Part shown: positions 4,712-5,085 of the stretch, in pieces
How positions within the stretch are numbered: the stretch's first letter is position 1
Layout: every line of letters starts with the position of its first letter
Assembly (NCBI GenBank): GCA_002336675.1
Contig: DDEI01000054.1
Location: forward strand, 1,701-6,785
DNA from: Flavobacteriales bacterium UBA1958
GTDB taxonomy: Bacteria > Bacteroidota > Bacteroidia > Flavobacteriales_D > Sanyastnellaceae
Length of the DNA stretch: 5,085 nucleotides
Direction: 5' to 3'
Notes under the pieces: model-generated
Told to the model about the DNA's origin: nothing
The model's input: only the letters and a program-made list of their open reading frames with translations
The model's database searches: none
Position numbers and translations under genes: made by a program

Positions 4712-5085
4712 ATGCCATCAAATTTTTCTCTATTGAGACCTCTTCTAGGTTTTATCAGTATTATAATTACTTGTGTATTCTCGTTAAATTTAAATGCTCA
4801 ATGTTGTTCATACAATATTCTTATGTCTGACTCTTGGGGTGATGGATGGGATGGGTCAACGGTAATAGCCCAAGTAAATGGGTCGACGGTAGCTTCAGGT
4901 ACGGTTTTATTGAGTTCAGCAGCATTAACTTTTGAAGCATGTACAGGGGATAATATATCTATTTCTTATTCCACTGGTTTTGGTAATTATGAAAACGAAA
5001 TTTCATATAATCTCTCACTTAACGGAAACACTATTTACTCATCAGGAATTTTCCCTAGTATAGGAGTCAGTTATTCAGGCACCGC
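4712..5085 (+). CDS. Secreted protein with GDGWDG domain, N-terminal part
   Basis: The gene starts at ATG 4712 and runs off the right edge, giving 124 full codons. Residues 1-29 are a signal peptide with hydrophobic core GFISIIITCVFSL and cleavage around LNA-Q30, leaving a mature start of QCCSYN. It is followed by YNILMSDSWGDGWDGSTVIA (34-53), then VNGSTVASG (55-63), an ACTGDNISISYSTG stretch (76-89), and YNLSLNGNTIYSSG (99-112). This pattern of aromatic-x-L, D-x-x-GDGW-D/N-G, VNG and a later TGD-beta-strand block is a recurrent beta-sandwich domain in large extracellular Bacteroidota proteins. The Asp/Gly-rich loop may bind calcium (inference). Such proteins are often type IX secretion substrates with a C-terminal sorting domain; that end lies outside the window, so the route is unproven. 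The paired CC at 31-32 follows the predicted cleavage site and could bond with C77, but it is not a standard lipobox. Confidence 0.75.
   Translation, partial: MPSNFSLLRPLLGFISIIITCVFSLNLNAQCCSYNILMSDSWGDGWDGSTVIAQVNGSTVASGTVLLSSAALTFEACTGDNISISYSTGFGNYENEISYNLSLNGNTIYSSGIFPSIGVSYSGT

Overview
The window comes from a low-GC Bacteroidota genome, most likely a marine-type member of the Flavobacteriales. The evidence is a GyrB C-terminus of Bacteroidota type at the left edge, start codons preceded by A/T-rich sequence with no Shine-Dalgarno motif, -7 promoter boxes of the Bacteroidota form TAnnTTTG, and a secreted protein at the right edge with a GDGWDG domain typical of Bacteroidota extracellular proteins. 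Placement below phylum is inference.

Layout, left to right. Positions 1-91 are the last 29 codons of gyrB (+), followed by a strong intrinsic terminator (116-145) and about 440 bp with no convincing gene. At 590-1345 (-) is an integral-membrane methyltransferase of the ICMT/PEMT superfamily, possibly related to the lipid A phosphate methyltransferase LmtA. A 377-bp divergent intergenic region separates it from a fumarylacetoacetate hydrolase-family enzyme at 1723-2337 (+). That enzyme keeps every catalytic and metal-ligand position of FAHD1, and a perfect 8-bp inverted repeat ends two bases before its ATG. Two tRNA genes follow on the minus strand, tRNA-Lys(UUU) and then tRNA-Leu(GAG). Each has its own candidate promoter box and its own intrinsic terminator. 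Both terminator stems contain G.U pairs only when read on the minus strand, which confirms the direction of transcription. Next is a 387-aa GNAT-like N-acyltransferase of the YghO type (2741-3904, -). It is divergent from a small secreted protein of unknown function (4011-4397, +). After 314 bp without a clear gene, the window ends inside a secreted protein (4712 to edge, +) with a signal peptide and the start of a GDGWDG-type domain.

The genes read as independent single-gene transcription units: neighbours are mostly convergent or divergent and there is no multigene operon. I see no CRISPR array, insertion sequence, phage gene or defence cassette. I do not find a clear new multi-gene system. 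The points most worth a second look are the operator-like repeat at the FAH start, the lipid-modifying potential of the membrane methyltransferase and the GNAT protein, the individually terminated tRNA pair, and the two uncharacterised secreted proteins.
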